Source: RI-153 sp963721725 (GTDB lineage: Bacteria > Chloroflexota > Anaerolineae > Caldilineales > Caldilineaceae). Taken from it: a stretch of 64,000 nucleotides of DNA. The first letter of the stretch is position 1; each line of letters begins with the position of its first letter. Location of the stretch: contig CAVRLX010000016.1 in NCBI GenBank assembly GCA_963721725.1, positions 310,001-374,000 on the forward strand. Direction: 5' to 3'. The position numbers and the translations under genes are program-made. This document shows, piece by piece, positions 27,779 to 38,310 of the stretch. The notes beneath the pieces were generated by a model. That model was not told the DNA's origin, did no database searches, and was given only the letters and a program-made list of their open reading frames with translations.

Positions 27779-30700
27779 ATGGCGAATCAACTCCCACCTT
27801 CTGACTCTCCGAACCCGCTGAATCGCTCCCTGCTCATCGCCGCCGGTCTGGTGATCGCGATTGTAGTATTAGTGGCTCTGCTTCTCTATAATTTTGGGCA
27901 GCGCCAGGGGCGCATCCGCGGGGTGGACACGCAACAGGCCACATCGGTTGCGCTGCAAACCACACTCACCGCCGTGGCCCTGGATGTGCTGGTCGAGCCA
28001 ACTCGTTCGCCCACGCTCATCTCCGCGCCGCAACTGCCCACGGCTACCGCCGTTGCCGTCGCTGTGGAGCAAATCGCGCCCACGCAGACAGCGACCGCGA
28101 TACCACCGCCGCCGCCCGCCGATACAGCAACAGTCACCGAAAGCCCTGTGCCGCCCACGGAAACGGCCACCCAGAGCAGCGCGCCGCCCGCCGCCGAGAC
28201 GCCCACTTTTACACCCACGCTGCCCCCGGCCACTGACACGCCGGTTGTGCCGACCGATACGCCGACAGATACGCCGGTAGTGCTGGCAACCGATACACCC
28301 GCTGTGCTGGCCTTACCTTCCTCTGTGCCCACAGCCACCTGGACACCCACACTGCCCCCCACGGCCACAGCCACCGAGGTCAGCGCTGTGTCTGAATCCG
28401 ATATTGCCGCCGCTACCCAAACCGGACTCTCGTTGGGCGCAGTGCGGTTTGTGCGCCTGGGCAGCCTTGCCCTTTCCAATCTTGCCCTCGCGGATCGGGA
28501 CGCAGCGGCCACCGCAGCGCTCAAAGAGGTGGCCGAGGCCGAAGGGCTGCTCTTTGCCCCCCTGGCCTACACCACCTTAAGCGGCGATCTATGGGCGGCC
28601 TTGGCCGTGCCGCGCACCGCCACCGGTCAACCCCTGCCCACGCTTTTTTGGCAAGATCCCGCCGATGCCAGCACTGTGCGCGCCCAGGCGATCTATCCCC
28701 TCTTGAGTACATTAGAGGATAACGCTCCTCTGCTGGCCGGGATCACCCAGGGCACAATCACACGGGAAAGCGACGGACGCCTGTTGGCGCTGCTTGTGGA
28801 ACGGGCCGGATTTGGCAGCGTGTTAAAACTCTATACGCTGGCAACGGCTGCCGATGGAACTTTCGGGCTGGCCTGGCGCAGCAGCGACGATCCCGCCTGG
28901 ACCGTGCCTGCGGTGGGGGCAACCCTTACGCTGGAACCACAACCGGCTGGCTTGCCGATGATCCAAAGCCTCTACCCGTTGCCTGCCGATTCCCAACTGC
29001 GCGGATTGGTCAATGCCCCCGATCTTTTCGTAGAGACGCCACCCTTTGCCCAACAGCAAATTTTGGTCCATTGGTTGCCCACCGACAGCCTCACCTATCA
29101 GTTTGACGACGCTACACTAGTCTCCACACCGCTGAGCACGCTGGGATCTTGGCTAGAGGCGCTACAACGTGAGGATGCGGTCGCCGCTGCCAGCCTCACT
29201 GCCGACGCCGAATTGACCTCTGCTGCCACAGCACTTGGGATCGGCCAGCCAGGAATCTGGCTGGCGATCTATGTAGACGCTGAAAGTGGCGCGCCGCTGC
29301 CCATCGCCGCCACGAGTAACCGGCTGCGCTTTTTTGATAACCGCGACCGGTCACGCACCTTTGAGGCTTCTTTTGACCAGATCGAAGGCGGCGAATACCA
29401 GATCGGCGAGATTACCGCCGTGCCTGCCTATACAGCCATCGATCTAATCACCCCGGCTCCTACGTTGACGCCGACGCCCGCTCCCACAGCCACAGCTACG
29501 GAAACCGCGTCGCCCACGGCAACGCCGACGTATACTGAGACGCCGACCGAGACACCGACCGAGACACCGACCGAAACCGCGTCGTCCACGGCAACGCCGA
29601 CGTATACTGAGACACCGACCGAGACACCGACGGAAACCGCGTCGCCCACGGCAACGCCGACGTATACCGAAACACCGACCGAGACACCGACGGAAACTGC
29701 GCTGCCCACCGCAACGCCAACGTATACCGAAACACCGACCGAGACCCCGACCGAAACTGCGTGCCCACGGCAACGCCGACGTATACCGAAACACCGACCG
29801 AGACCCACCGACCGAAACTGCGTCGCCTACGGCAACGCCGACGTATACTGAGACAGCCACGGAAACAGCCACGGAAACAGCCACCGCTAGTCCAACGGAT
29901 ACCGAAACCGCCACCGCAACATCCACTGAGACGTCGGTTCCCACGGAAACAGCCACGGAAACAGCTACAGAAACAGCCACCGCCACGCCAACCCATACGC
30001 CGCGCCCAACAAGGACCCCGCGCCCAACGCGCACGCCGCGGCCCACCGCCACACCCACGGATCTTCCGACCGAGACACCCGTCGCAGAGGCCACTTCGAC
30101 CTTGCCACCGGCTGATGCTCCCGACCCGTCCGAGATCGTCACGGGCAGCGTTGCGGGAACCTCGGCGCGGCTGCGCGCTGCACCATCCACCGAGGCCGAA
30201 ATTTTGGTAACATTGCTGGAGGGGGCACAGCTTCACTTGGGCGGCATCACCGAAGATGGCGACTGGGCGCTGGTGCGCGTCACAGATGCCGCATTGGAAG
30301 CCGACGGCCTTGAAGGCTGGATATCGCTGCCCCTGTTGCAGATCGAAGGCGATCTCGATACCCTGCCCCTCTTCACGGCAGAGGGCGAACTGTTGACGCC
30401 GCTGCCCACAGCCATCTCGACAACTATCCCTACAGAAACGCCCAGCCCCGAACCCGTCGCTGAGGGCGAAACGGCAACGGCAACGCCAGCGATTACCGCC
30501 GAGCCTCCTTTGCCCGAACCAATTACAGGGTTGGCGGAACGTGACGAAGTGGGCATTGTGCCGCCGCTGCCCCCGCTGCCGGATGACAACGAAATTACCG
30601 TTACCGTGCTGGGCGAGGATATTCCTGCCAATCCCATGTTGCCGATTGCGGCCCAGCTAGAAGATGGGCGCACGGTGACGTTGCAAGCAGAACAGTCTAT

Positions 30701-32510
30701 TGTGGAAATTTGGAGCGGCATTCTCAATGACCCAGAGGGGCAATGGCTGGCCGCCAGCGCCGAGTTCCTGTGGCCGGGCACGCAGATCCGTGTGATTGGG
30801 CCACTGGACGAGACAACCTCAACGCTGCTTGTAGAGCGTGTGCGTATCATTGCGCCGCCGCCGTTGGAAAGCCGACTGCGCCTCTTTACCGTGCCGCGCT
30901 ATGCCACGGCCATCGCCCGCGACGAAGCATTGGCGCTGCTGGCAACTGTTACCGATCTGGGTATTTTCTTGTTGGAAACCGATGACGATTTCACCCAAAT
31001 TTGGCCCACCGGCCAAGAAGTTGTCGCCGTGCAAGGCGAAAGCGGCGGCTCGATTATCCCCAGCAGTCAGGTTCCGGCTGGCATTAGCAGTTTCCTCTAC
31101 ATCCAAAACCGCGGCATCTTGGCCGAGATCACTGCGCGCGCTTTCCAGAGCATCCAGGGTGTGGTGGGCAATGGGCAAGGCGATCTCTGGTGGATTGAAA
31201 CGCCAGGCATCGCGCTGAACCAATGGCAACTCTGGCACTATGACAGCGCCGAACGCCAACTTGTCCTCGAAGCCCAACAGCCGTTGGATCTGTTTGGCAG
31301 GGACGCGCTGCTCCAGCCCACGCTCATCGACGCTCGCCTGACTGCCGCCGGTCTTGAACTGCTGATTGACACGGCAGACGAAAGCAACGGCATCGCCAAC
31401 AGCGGCCTCTTCCGCGTGATCTTCCCGCTGGCCGCTGCGCCGGCAGAAGAGACCGCGCCCGTGGTGGAAGAGATCCCCACGCCGGAGCCAACGGTGGCCG
31501 TTGAGGAATTGCCCACGGCAGAGCCAACCGCCGCCCCCACACCCGAACCCGAAGTAAGCCTGGACAGCAGCGCTGCCATCACCGAGACAGTGCTGCCCAG
31601 TGATATGTTGACGGATACGCTGCCCATCACCCTGCCCATCACCCTGCCCATCACAGAGACGATTGGCCCGATTACCGATAGCCTCGATTCACAGGGGGTT
31701 GCCGTGCCCGCTGTGGAGATTGCGGCCACCGAGCCGCAAACTTCCACCGAAGCCATCACCGACGAAGTGCTTCCTGCCGTGGAGGCAGTGCCCACTGCCG
31801 AGGCAACAGCGGAGCCGACCGCTGAAGCAGAGGTGACCGAAGAAGCAACGGCTGAACCAACACCCGAAGCAGACGTAACCGAGGAGCCGACCGTCGAACC
31901 GACGCCAGACCTGGCGCTGACTGAGATCGAAAACGTTACGCCACAGGTGACACAATTGCTGACAGCGGAAAGTTACCGAACACCGGTGAGCGTTAGCCCT
32001 GACGGCAGCCGTCTTGCCTACTTCGCCTATGACGCCGATCTGCCCAGTTTGACTGAAGGGCCGATTCGCCCGGCTAACCGGCTTTGGGTCTTGTCATTGG
32101 CTGCGGACGTAGTGCTGACGCCGACGTTGGCCTATGAAGTAGAGACAGGCTTTGAATTTCTGCCGCCCAATCTGGCTTGGCGCGGCAACGACGAACTCAT
32201 CCTGGCACGCAGCCGCTTTGCCCCAGATGGCATCTTTGCGCTGGAGCGCTTTGGGATGGTCTCGGTGCTGTTTGATGGAGAGGGCACGCCCGATGCGCTT
32301 TCATATCTGCTGCCCGCCGGGCGCACGCTGGCCGATTTTGCGGTCTGCCAGGAGGACGGCGAAGTGCTAATGGTGGTGTCGGGGCAAACAGAGGAAGCGC
32401 AATCTTGGCTAGAAAGGTGGCCGGTGGAGGGTGATCCGGTGCTGGTGGGGGAACTGCCTGTGCCAGCCTTGCGCATTCACGCCTGCTGGCGCGTCCCCGT
32501 TGCAGAGTAG
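27779..32510 (+). CDS. Large anchored Thr/Pro-rich protein with SH3b domain and WD40/TolB-like end (frameshifted in repeat tract)
   Basis: About 1,577 codons. One N-terminal anchor (SLLIAAGLVIAIVVLVALLL, residues about 17-36) is followed by a long T/P/A linker and a domain of about 350 residues that I do not recognise. A TPTYTETPTETPTET tract comes next, then an SH3b domain (VAGTSARLRAAPSTEAEILV to GLEGWISLPLLQIEG), a second P/E/T linker, and a C-terminal TolB-like segment (SVSPDGSRLAYFAYDADL). Two indels in the repeat tract, one missing base near 29763 and two extra near 29805, shift the frame. Two separate genes split in the tract is the alternative. SH3b domains often bind cell-wall peptides. 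Confidence 0.65.
29500..30060 (+). repeat. Thr/Pro/Glu-coding tandem repeat tract
   Basis: A roughly 60-bp unit (CACGGCAACGCCGACGTATA, then ACCGAGACACCGACCGAAAC) recurs about five times, then degenerates into shorter ACGGAAACAGCC and CGCGCCCAACAAGG units. Unit length varies through gain or loss of a 12-bp CCGAGACACCGA block, the usual sign of replication slippage. Confidence 0.85.
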
Positions 32511-32526
32511 ATAAGACGGTGCGTAT

Positions 32527-32561
32527 GGCGTACTGCCTATCTTCAAAATAGGCAGTACGCC
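32527..32561. repeat. 14-bp perfect hairpin between two membrane-protein genes
   Basis: GGCGTACTGCCTAT (32527-32540) and its exact inverse (32548-32561) flank CTTCAAA, with weaker pairing outside (GTGCGTAT against ACACGCCAC). It fills the 72-bp gap. It could be a terminator without a T-tract or a member of a dispersed repeat. Confidence 0.6.
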
Positions 32562-32582
32562 ACACGCCACACGTTTCCGCCT

Positions 32583-33347
32583 ATGTCTGAACTTTCTTAC
32601 TTCGCCCGCTGGTCAGACCTCGCCTTTGCCGGTGTCGGTCTGATCCTGGGCATCTTTTTGTTAATCTGGTGGCGGCAACAGAGCGAACGCTGGTATTCTA
32701 TCTTTGCTGGCTCGCTCTTTTTTGCTGCGATTTTTGATCTGGCTTCGTTCTACTTCTTTGTCTTGCCCCCGCATCAGGTGGGCTGCCCCGATGGCTGTCC
32801 CGGCCAACTGGGCTATCCACTACCCTTTGCACTGCTCCGTTCGGGTGGGCAGCTTTCCGTTTATCCCCTTGATTTTGTCTTGAATCTGATCTTAATCTGG
32901 CTCTTTATTTTGGGGATGACGGTGGTGGCGCGCTTTGTGGCCGAGGCATTGGAATATTCTCATCGATCGCGGCGCTTTAAATTTCTCTTTTTGGTTGCCA
33001 TCTTTGTGCTGCCGATGGCGCTGTTGCCCCGTTATTTTGATCCGCCAGAACCCACTGTGCGCGGCGATGAACTGCGCATTTCGGTCAACGCCCGCCGCGC
33101 CGCCGAGATGACCTATCGACTGACGGGGTTGTGGATTCACCGGCTGGCGTTGGAAGATATCTACTACACGCCGCTGCAAGTGCCGGGACGTTTCGGCGGG
33201 ATCGATCAACCACAAGCCCAGGTCTGCCTGCGCGGCTATACCTATTTCTACATCCCCTGGGCGCGCTATCGCATTACGCTGGATTCGTCGGGCGTAACGG
33301 CGCTTAATATGACGCAACTTCCGCTGGGGGGGAGTTGTTGGGGATGA
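32583..33347 (+). CDS. Hypothetical membrane protein, four predicted helices
   Basis: No family recognised. The 254-residue protein has hydrophobic helices near residues 10-30 (LAFAGVGLILGIFLLIWW), 38-60, 95-120 (LDFVLNLILIWLFILGMTVV) and 130-150 (FKFLFLVAIFVLPMALL). An external loop contains a CPDGCPG pair of cysteines. A soluble C-terminal tail of about 100 residues carries two more cysteines. It follows the large anchored protein on the same strand, with a hairpin in between. Confidence 0.6.
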   Translation: MSELSYFARWSDLAFAGVGLILGIFLLIWWRQQSERWYSIFAGSLFFAAIFDLASFYFFVLPPHQVGCPDGCPGQLGYPLPFALLRSGGQLSVYPLDFVLNLILIWLFILGMTVVARFVAEALEYSHRSRRFKFLFLVAIFVLPMALLPRYFDPPEPTVRGDELRISVNARRAAEMTYRLTGLWIHRLALEDIYYTPLQVPGRFGGIDQPQAQVCLRGYTYFYIPWARYRITLDSSGVTALNMTQLPLGGSCWG

Positions 33348-33376
33348 AGCAAAGAGTAAAGACGCTCCCCTACTCT

Positions 33377-34486
33377 TTACTTCACTCTCAACGCTTCCAA
33401 TCCTTGCCAATCGATCTGCACACCCAGCCCCGGTGCATCGGGCAGGTGTAACGTGCCCTGCGCCGTGGGGTAGAACGACTGAGGCAGAATATAATCGCGG
33501 CGTTCGGGCGACCATTCGGGGAGATCGAAGGGGAATTCAAAGAATGGCGCGCTGGAAACTGCCGCCGCCACGTGAAAGTTTGCCAACATCACCAGCCCAT
33601 CTCCCCAGGTGTGTGGCGAGAAAAGCGCCCCAGCCGATTGCACCGCCGCTGCCAACTGTTGCGCCCGCAAGATCCCCGTGCTCCACACCACATCCGCCTG
33701 ATAGACATCCAGCGAGCCGTGGGCAAGGTATTGCAATTGCTCATTAAATTCGCGGTTGCCTTCGCCCCCGGCAATGCGCACTTTCGCCGTTCGTCGCAAC
33801 TCAGCCAGCCCTGTGTAATCATGCCGGTGCAGCGGCTCTTCCAGCCAGAAGACGCCCAACTCGGCCAGAGCATCGGCCACCCGCCGCGCCGTTTTAAGAT
33901 CCCATGTGGGCGCGTATCCCACGGCATCTGCCAGCCCTGGTTAGCGTCCACCAGCAGCGTGATCCGCCCGCCCACGGCATCATGCACCGCCCGCGCCACA
34001 GCCAGATCAGTCTCCACATCGCCGTGGAAAAAACGTAGCTTCAGGGCGCGAAAGCCCTGATCCGCCAACATCACCGCCCGCGCGGCGCGTTCTTCTGCCG
34101 AGAGCCGCTGCCCCGTCGAGGCATAGAGCGGCACTTCGTTGGACGTTCCGCCCAGCAGCTTCCACAGCGGCTGTCCGCTGATCTGCCCCATGAGATCCCA
34201 CAGCGCCACCTCCAGCGGTCCCATGCGCCCGTAGTGGAATTGCAGATTCTCCAACACATGCACATGGCGGTGAATGGCAAAAGGATCTTGCCCCAGGAAG
34301 AGATCTTCGTGGCGGGCAAAACCCAACATGGCATCGCCCGCGCCCACGCCTTCATAATCCCCAGCGCGCACGCGCACCAGTGTGGTGGCGTGGCACGTGC
34401 GCGGTGTTGGGTCCCAGGCCCGCGTGGAAAGGCGGGTCCAGCGGCAAGGCGTAGTGGCGAATCTCAATGGCGTCAATCGTGGGCAT
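33377..34486 (-). CDS. Mandelate racemase / muconate lactonizing enzyme family protein (two frameshifts as sequenced)
   Basis: An enolase-superfamily enzyme of about 370 residues. The N-terminus MPTIDAIEIRHYALPLDPPF starts at the ATG ending at 34486. An extra base near 34421 shifts the frame into AWDPTPRTCHATTLVRVRAG. The barrel shows ALKLRFFHGD, LLVDANQGWQMPWD (metal-ligand Asp), FWLEEPL (Glu) and RIAGGEGN (Glu). A missing C in the run at 33908-33910 shifts the frame back, after which it reads PTWDLKTARRVADALAEL. The pattern is closer to the muconate-cycloisomerase or dipeptide-epimerase side than to the galactonate dehydratase at 782-1918. Substrate unknown. It sits first in a run of sugar-metabolism genes, but no operon is certain. 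Confidence 0.82.
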
Positions 34487-34584
34487 AGACTCTCCGCTCT
34501 AAATTAAAAGGGAATGCGAATTGGGCAGATTTTTATACGGTTGCATCCGCTCGATTCGCCCGATCCGCGTTCTATTAAAACGAA

Positions 34585-35445
34585 TTACGCCTCGCGCATG
34601 GACTGGGTGCGCCAACTGTGCTGTGGTTCCCAGCCGAAGAAGCGCTTGATTTTGCTGCAATCAAAAACCGACTGCTGCGGGCCGTGACCTTCGGCAAAAT
34701 TTGCGCCGGGGCCGTAGCGCGTCTCCACTGCTTCTTGAATGGGCACGGTAATACAGGTGTCGGCGGCGGCGATGAGAAAGACCTCGTGGCCGCTGCTTTC
34801 GCCTTCCAGCGCAGCGCGGAAGGCCGTCGCCACATCGCGGGCGTCAATATAGCTCCAAAAGTTGCCGCTGCCCTCGTCGGGATAGTTCCGGCGGCGACGC
34901 TCCAGCCGGTCGTACTCTTCTGGCGGGATCACGTTGTTAATGCGCAGGCTGCAAATCGCCATGCCGGGATAGCGCAGCGTGAGCGATTCGCCGATCACCT
35001 CGCCCATGTATTTGCTGAGTGCATACGCATTGGGCGAGGCCATGCGATCTTCTTCGTTGAAGGGGAAGCGCGGCGGCAACTGCTCGGTGGTGAGCCAGCC
35101 AGTCGCCATTTCGCTGCTGGCATAGATGAAGCGCTTGACGCCAAAATCGCCCGCGGCCTGCATGGTGTGATAGGTGCTCATGACGTTGTTCTGAAACGTG
35201 CCCTGGCGCGAAAAGCCGCTGGGCGATGGGTTGGCGGCCAAGTGGCAGACGCCCTCTGGGCGGATCTGGGCAAAGAGATCATAGACTTCGCCGGCGTCGG
35301 TCAGATCAATGTCCATAAACTGACCGGGCAGCCCCGCCGGGGGCCGCATCCGATCTACATTGATCACTTCATGGCCGGCCTCGGCCATCTCGCGTACCGT
35401 ATGACGGCCAGCGCGTCCGCTGCCGCCGGTAACAATCACTCGCAT
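34585..35445 (-). CDS. NAD-dependent epimerase/dehydratase (extended SDR)
   Basis: 286 residues. The N-terminal Rossmann motif GGSGRAGRH follows VIVT. The active-site triad region shows YASSEMAT and YALSKYMGE (YxxxK), and the adenine-side HLAANPSPSG is typical of UDP-sugar or uronate dehydrogenase-like members. I start at the ATG ending at 35445, which has GAAAGGATC at a good distance, not the upstream ATG. Its place among dehydratases, an SDR and a TIM-barrel isomerase suggests sugar or sugar-acid conversion, perhaps a uronate dehydrogenase. That assignment is an inference. Confidence 0.85.
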   Translation of the reverse strand: MRVIVTGGSGRAGRHTVREMAEAGHEVINVDRMRPPAGLPGQFMDIDLTDAGEVYDLFAQIRPEGVCHLAANPSPSGFSRQGTFQNNVMSTYHTMQAAGDFGVKRFIYASSEMATGWLTTEQLPPRFPFNEEDRMASPNAYALSKYMGEVIGESLTLRYPGMAICSLRINNVIPPEEYDRLERRRRNYPDEGSGNFWSYIDARDVATAFRAALEGESSGHEVFLIAAADTCITVPIQEAVETRYGPGANFAEGHGPQQSVFDCSKIKRFFGWEPQHSWRTQSMREA

Positions 35446-35720
35446 AGGGTTGATCCTTTCTATCAAAAAGCGGGAAAGCCCATCAGTTGAACGGGGGGCG
35501 GTTCTGGGCTAAGATAGGGTTGACTTCATTTTCGCACGTCAGCGTCAAATCGCAAATGCAGCACTTGGGTCTACAGCGAAAAGGCAGAATTCACCGCAAA
35601 GAAGCAAAGAGCGCAAAGAATTCACAAGAGAAAAACCTGCGTTCATCTGCGAAATCCGCGCATCAAAAGGCTTTTTGCAGAGAAGTCACCACATGCTGCC
35701 CATCATCAAAGGAGAAAGAC

Positions 35721-36254
35721 ATGAGCTTGCAAGGCAAAAAGATTGTTGTTCTGGCCGAGGATATCTACGAGGATATGGAACTACTCTACCCCTACTATCG
35801 ACTGCTGGAAGCAGGGGCAGAGGTGACGATTGTCGGCCCCGAAGCCAAAACCTACACCAGTAAACATGGCTATCCGGTGAAGGCGGAGAAGGCAGCGCGT
35901 GATGTGCGCGCGGCGGATTTCGACGGCATCGTCGTTCCCGGCGGCTATGCGCCAGACAAACTGCGCCGCTACGACGCCGTGTTGGATCTGGTGCGCGGTA
36001 TCCACGACAAGGGCGGCATGGTGGCGGCGATCTGTCACGCGGCCTGGGTTCCCATCAGCGCCGGGATCATGAAGGGCAAGCGCGCCACCTGTGTCCGCGC
36101 CATCAAAGATGATCTGGTCAACGCCGGGGCCGAGTTTGTCGATGAGGCCGTCGTGGTCGATGGCGCGATGGTCACCTCGCGCACGCCCGCCGACCTGCCC
36201 GTCTTCCTCCCCGCCATGATCGAAGTGCTGGAACGCGAACTGCAACCGGCGTAA
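35721..36254 (+). CDS. DJ-1/PfpI family protein (class I glutamine amidotransferase-like)
   Basis: 177 residues with the PfpI/DJ-1 fold. KKIVVLAEDIYEDMELLYPY includes the conserved Glu. GIVVPGGYAPDKLRR is the typical middle strand. AICHAAWVPISAG carries the reactive Cys105 in the nucleophile elbow, and DEAVVVDGAMVTSRTPADLP closes the domain. Members act as glyoxalase III/deglycases or stress chaperones; which applies here cannot be read. AAAGGAG precedes ATG 35721. The 230 bp upstream hold CACCGCAAAGAAGCAAAG-type words, and a strong word palindrome follows the stop. Confidence 0.92.
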   Translation: MSLQGKKIVVLAEDIYEDMELLYPYYRLLEAGAEVTIVGPEAKTYTSKHGYPVKAEKAARDVRAADFDGIVVPGGYAPDKLRRYDAVLDLVRGIHDKGGMVAAICHAAWVPISAGIMKGKRATCVRAIKDDLVNAGAEFVDEAVVVDGAMVTSRTPADLPVFLPAMIEVLERELQPA

Positions 36255-36264
36255 ATCAGAGGTA

Positions 36265-36350
36265 ACCACAGAGGGCACGGAGGGGTCATAGAGAACACAG
36301 AGTATTTTCTCTGTGTTCTCTGTGCTAAAAATCTCTGTGCTCTCTGTGGT
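36265..36350. repeat. Nested word palindrome (ACAGAGAACACAGAG type)
   Basis: A perfect inner stem of GAGAACACAGAG (36291-36302) with CTCTGTGTTCTC (36309-36320) is enclosed by a second inverted pair beginning AACCACAGAG and ending CTCTGTGGTT, with three mismatches. All arms are made of CAGAG/CTCTGTG words. It separates two convergent genes. Confidence 0.75.
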
Positions 36351-36355
36351 TTCTT

Positions 36356-37111
36356 TCAACCAGTGGCGCCTTTGACGCTCCATACCGAGCCGGTGGTATA
36401 AGTGTTGCGCTCGGAGGCGAGAAACTCCACCACTTCGGCCACCTCTTCAGGATCAGAATAGCGCCCCAATGGGTTGCCGGGGTTGGCGAGGAACTCCGGT
36501 GTAAAGCGCGGCACGACCATCTCCGTGAGGGCGCGCCCCGGCTCCACGCCATTGACGAAAACTCCCTCTTTGGAATAGGCATTGCCCAACGCACCGACAA
36601 GCGAATAGACCGCTCCTTTGGAGACGCCATAGGGAACCTGATTGGTGGCCCCGTGACGCGCCCCCGATGTAATTGTGACACAGCGGCCCCAGCCATTTTT
36701 CAGCATGTGCGGGATGGCGGCTTGATGGGCATGGAAGACACCGTACAGGTTGATGCGCATGACTTTATCAAACTGGGCGGCGGACTGCTCCAAAAAGGGC
36801 GCTTCTTTGCCCAAAATGCCTGCACAACAGACCAGAATATCGAGCCGCCCCAACGCTTCCACTGTCTCGGCCACCATGGCAGCCACCGCGGCTTCGTCGG
36901 TGACATCGGTGCGGTGATAGAGCGCACGCTGGCCCAGCGCTTCAATCTCCGCCACGGTGGTGGCTCCTTCTTCGTCCAACAGATCAGCAATCATCACATC
37001 GCGGCCCTCTTCGGCGATGCGCAGTGCACAGGCGCGCCCGATTCCGCGCGCTCCGCCGGTGACAATGGCAACACGGCGCTCGTGGGGCGCTGCAAAGCGT
37101 AAATTCGGCAT
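36356..37111 (-). CDS. Short-chain dehydrogenase/reductase
   Basis: A classical SDR of about 251 residues. It has the TGGARGIGRA cofactor motif near residue 19, the ADLLDEEGA segment whose Asp after the second strand favours NAD(H), NNAG-like VCCAGILG, catalytic Ser in ITSGARHG, and the YGVSK pair. The end TTGSVWSVKGATG is the usual SDR finish. I start at the ATG ending at 37111 because AAAGGAAAC precedes it; the longer frame reads through repeat DNA. Substrate unknown. Its neighbours suggest a sugar or sugar acid. Confidence 0.92.
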   Translation of the reverse strand: MPNLRFAAPHERRVAIVTGGARGIGRACALRIAEEGRDVMIADLLDEEGATTVAEIEALGQRALYHRTDVTDEAAVAAMVAETVEALGRLDILVCCAGILGKEAPFLEQSAAQFDKVMRINLYGVFHAHQAAIPHMLKNGWGRCVTITSGARHGATNQVPYGVSKGAVYSLVGALGNAYSKEGVFVNGVEPGRALTEMVVPRFTPEFLANPGNPLGRYSDPEEVAEVVEFLASERNTYTTGSVWSVKGATG

Positions 37112-37335
37112 ACAAGTTTCCTTTGTGGTGTGGGGTAAAACAATAACGATTAGAGTGTTCACCGCAAAGAGACAAAGGACGCAGAGGGAAGAAATCAAAA
37201 GGCAAAGTGTAAAAGGCAAAGTGCAAAAGTGGTTGAGCATATTCTGACATTGCAGGAATCTGTATAGATAGGCTCAATCCTAAAAACCCATGTACTATTC
37301 TGGTCTCTGCCTCACTGCCCCTCTGCGTCTCAGCG
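37112..37335. repeat. Decayed word array (CACCGCAAAGAGACAAAGG / CTCTGCGTCTCAGCG)
   Basis: CACCGCAAAGAGACAAAGG followed by ACGCAGAGGGAAG near 37160-37195 is loosely inverted by CTCTGCCTCACTGCCCCTCT and GCGTCTCAGCG near 37305-37335, with AAAGGCAAAGTG words between. It fills the gap between two same-strand genes. Confidence 0.5.
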
Positions 37336-38214
37336 TTAGATCTCCTCGTCGGCGTCCAGCACGCGGATGCCCAACTCGGCGGCGGTGTCGTGGAAGAGCC
37401 GGCTGACCTGGGGCAACTCCTCGGTGCTGTTGCCTTCGGAGATCACCGGGTAGTCGGGCGACAGATCTTCCATGCGCCGGAAGAGCGTCTTGAAATCCAT
37501 GTTGCCTTTGCCGGGGCAGCCATCGTGCAGATGCAGCGCCAGTTTGTTTTCAATCCAAATGTCTTTGGCGTGGCAACTGACCATATGCTTGCCCAACAGA
37601 TCAAAATGGTGGTTGAGGGCGCGACCCGTATCAAAGACCGTGTCCAGCGTGATCCAGTTGGCCGAGTCGTAATCACAACGCACCCAGGGCGAATCGACTT
37701 CGTCCAAAATCTCTTTGGTCACTTCAGGCGTTTGCAACGTCACCAGTTGATGACTTTCCAGACTGAGATAGACACCGGCCTCTTCCGCCGCGCCTTTGCA
37801 CTCATTCAGGCTTTTGACCAATTGACGGCGCGCCCGTTCGGTCCAGTTGTCTGGGTGGGGAAACCAGGGGCCAGCCGGGTTCATGGAGCCGGGGCCAGTG
37901 TCGATGCCACGCGCGCCCATCCACCCCGCCAGCCGCAATGCCGCTTGCAGGGTTCGCACAGATTCGGCGCGCATAGTTTCATCCGAGGTGACGAGGTTTT
38001 GCCAATAGCCGGTGACTTGAAAGAGACGTACATTCTCGCCCGCCAGCAGATCGCGCAGCCGCTGGGCTTTGTGCCGGGGGGTGGTGTGGGGATCGTTGGC
38101 GCGAAAGCGTGTAAAGATGCCACTGAAGCCCAGTTCGCGCACACGCCGACACATCTCCGGCGTCACATCGTCCATGTCCGCGGGCAGAAAACAGCCACTC
38201 ATACCAAAACGCAT
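37336..38214 (-). CDS. Sugar phosphate isomerase/epimerase (TIM barrel, AP-endonuclease-2 fold)
   Basis: 292 residues. The xylose-isomerase-like barrel is shown by ELGFSGIFTRF, LSLESHQLVTL (metal-binding Glu), VRCDYDSANWI (Asp), MVSCHAKDIWIEN (His/Asp) and PVISEGNSTEEL (Glu near the end). These are the usual divalent-metal ligands. AAGGAGAAGAAG precedes the ATG at 38214. The start of the longer ORF lies in a word array. It probably isomerises or epimerises a keto-sugar or inositol-type compound; neighbouring oxidoreductases agree, but the substrate is not evident. Confidence 0.88.
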   Translation of the reverse strand: MRFGMSGCFLPADMDDVTPEMCRRVRELGFSGIFTRFRANDPHTTPRHKAQRLRDLLAGENVRLFQVTGYWQNLVTSDETMRAESVRTLQAALRLAGWMGARGIDTGPGSMNPAGPWFPHPDNWTERARRQLVKSLNECKGAAEEAGVYLSLESHQLVTLQTPEVTKEILDEVDSPWVRCDYDSANWITLDTVFDTGRALNHHFDLLGKHMVSCHAKDIWIENKLALHLHDGCPGKGNMDFKTLFRRMEDLSPDYPVISEGNSTEELPQVSRLFHDTAAELGIRVLDADEEI

Positions 38215-38232
38215 TCTTCTTCTCCTTGAGTT

Positions 38233-38304
38233 TGTGATTGGGTAATTGGAGATTAGGAGATCGGTGATTGGACGATTGTGGTAGGCCATCATCGCCCAAT
38301 CACC
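38233..38304. repeat. Word-array hairpin (GTGATTGG type)
   Basis: GGTGATTGGACGAT (38263-38276) pairs with ATCGCCCAATCACC (38291-38304) with one mismatch. Further GTGATTGGGTAATTGG words lie to the left. Confidence 0.65.
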
Positions 38305-38310
38305 TCATTG

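Noticed and set aside
29428..30236. Val/Gly/Ser-rich minus-strand frames in the TPTET tract; also considered as a CRISPR array
   Set aside because: The repeats are direct, unequal, in-frame coding units without constant spacers.
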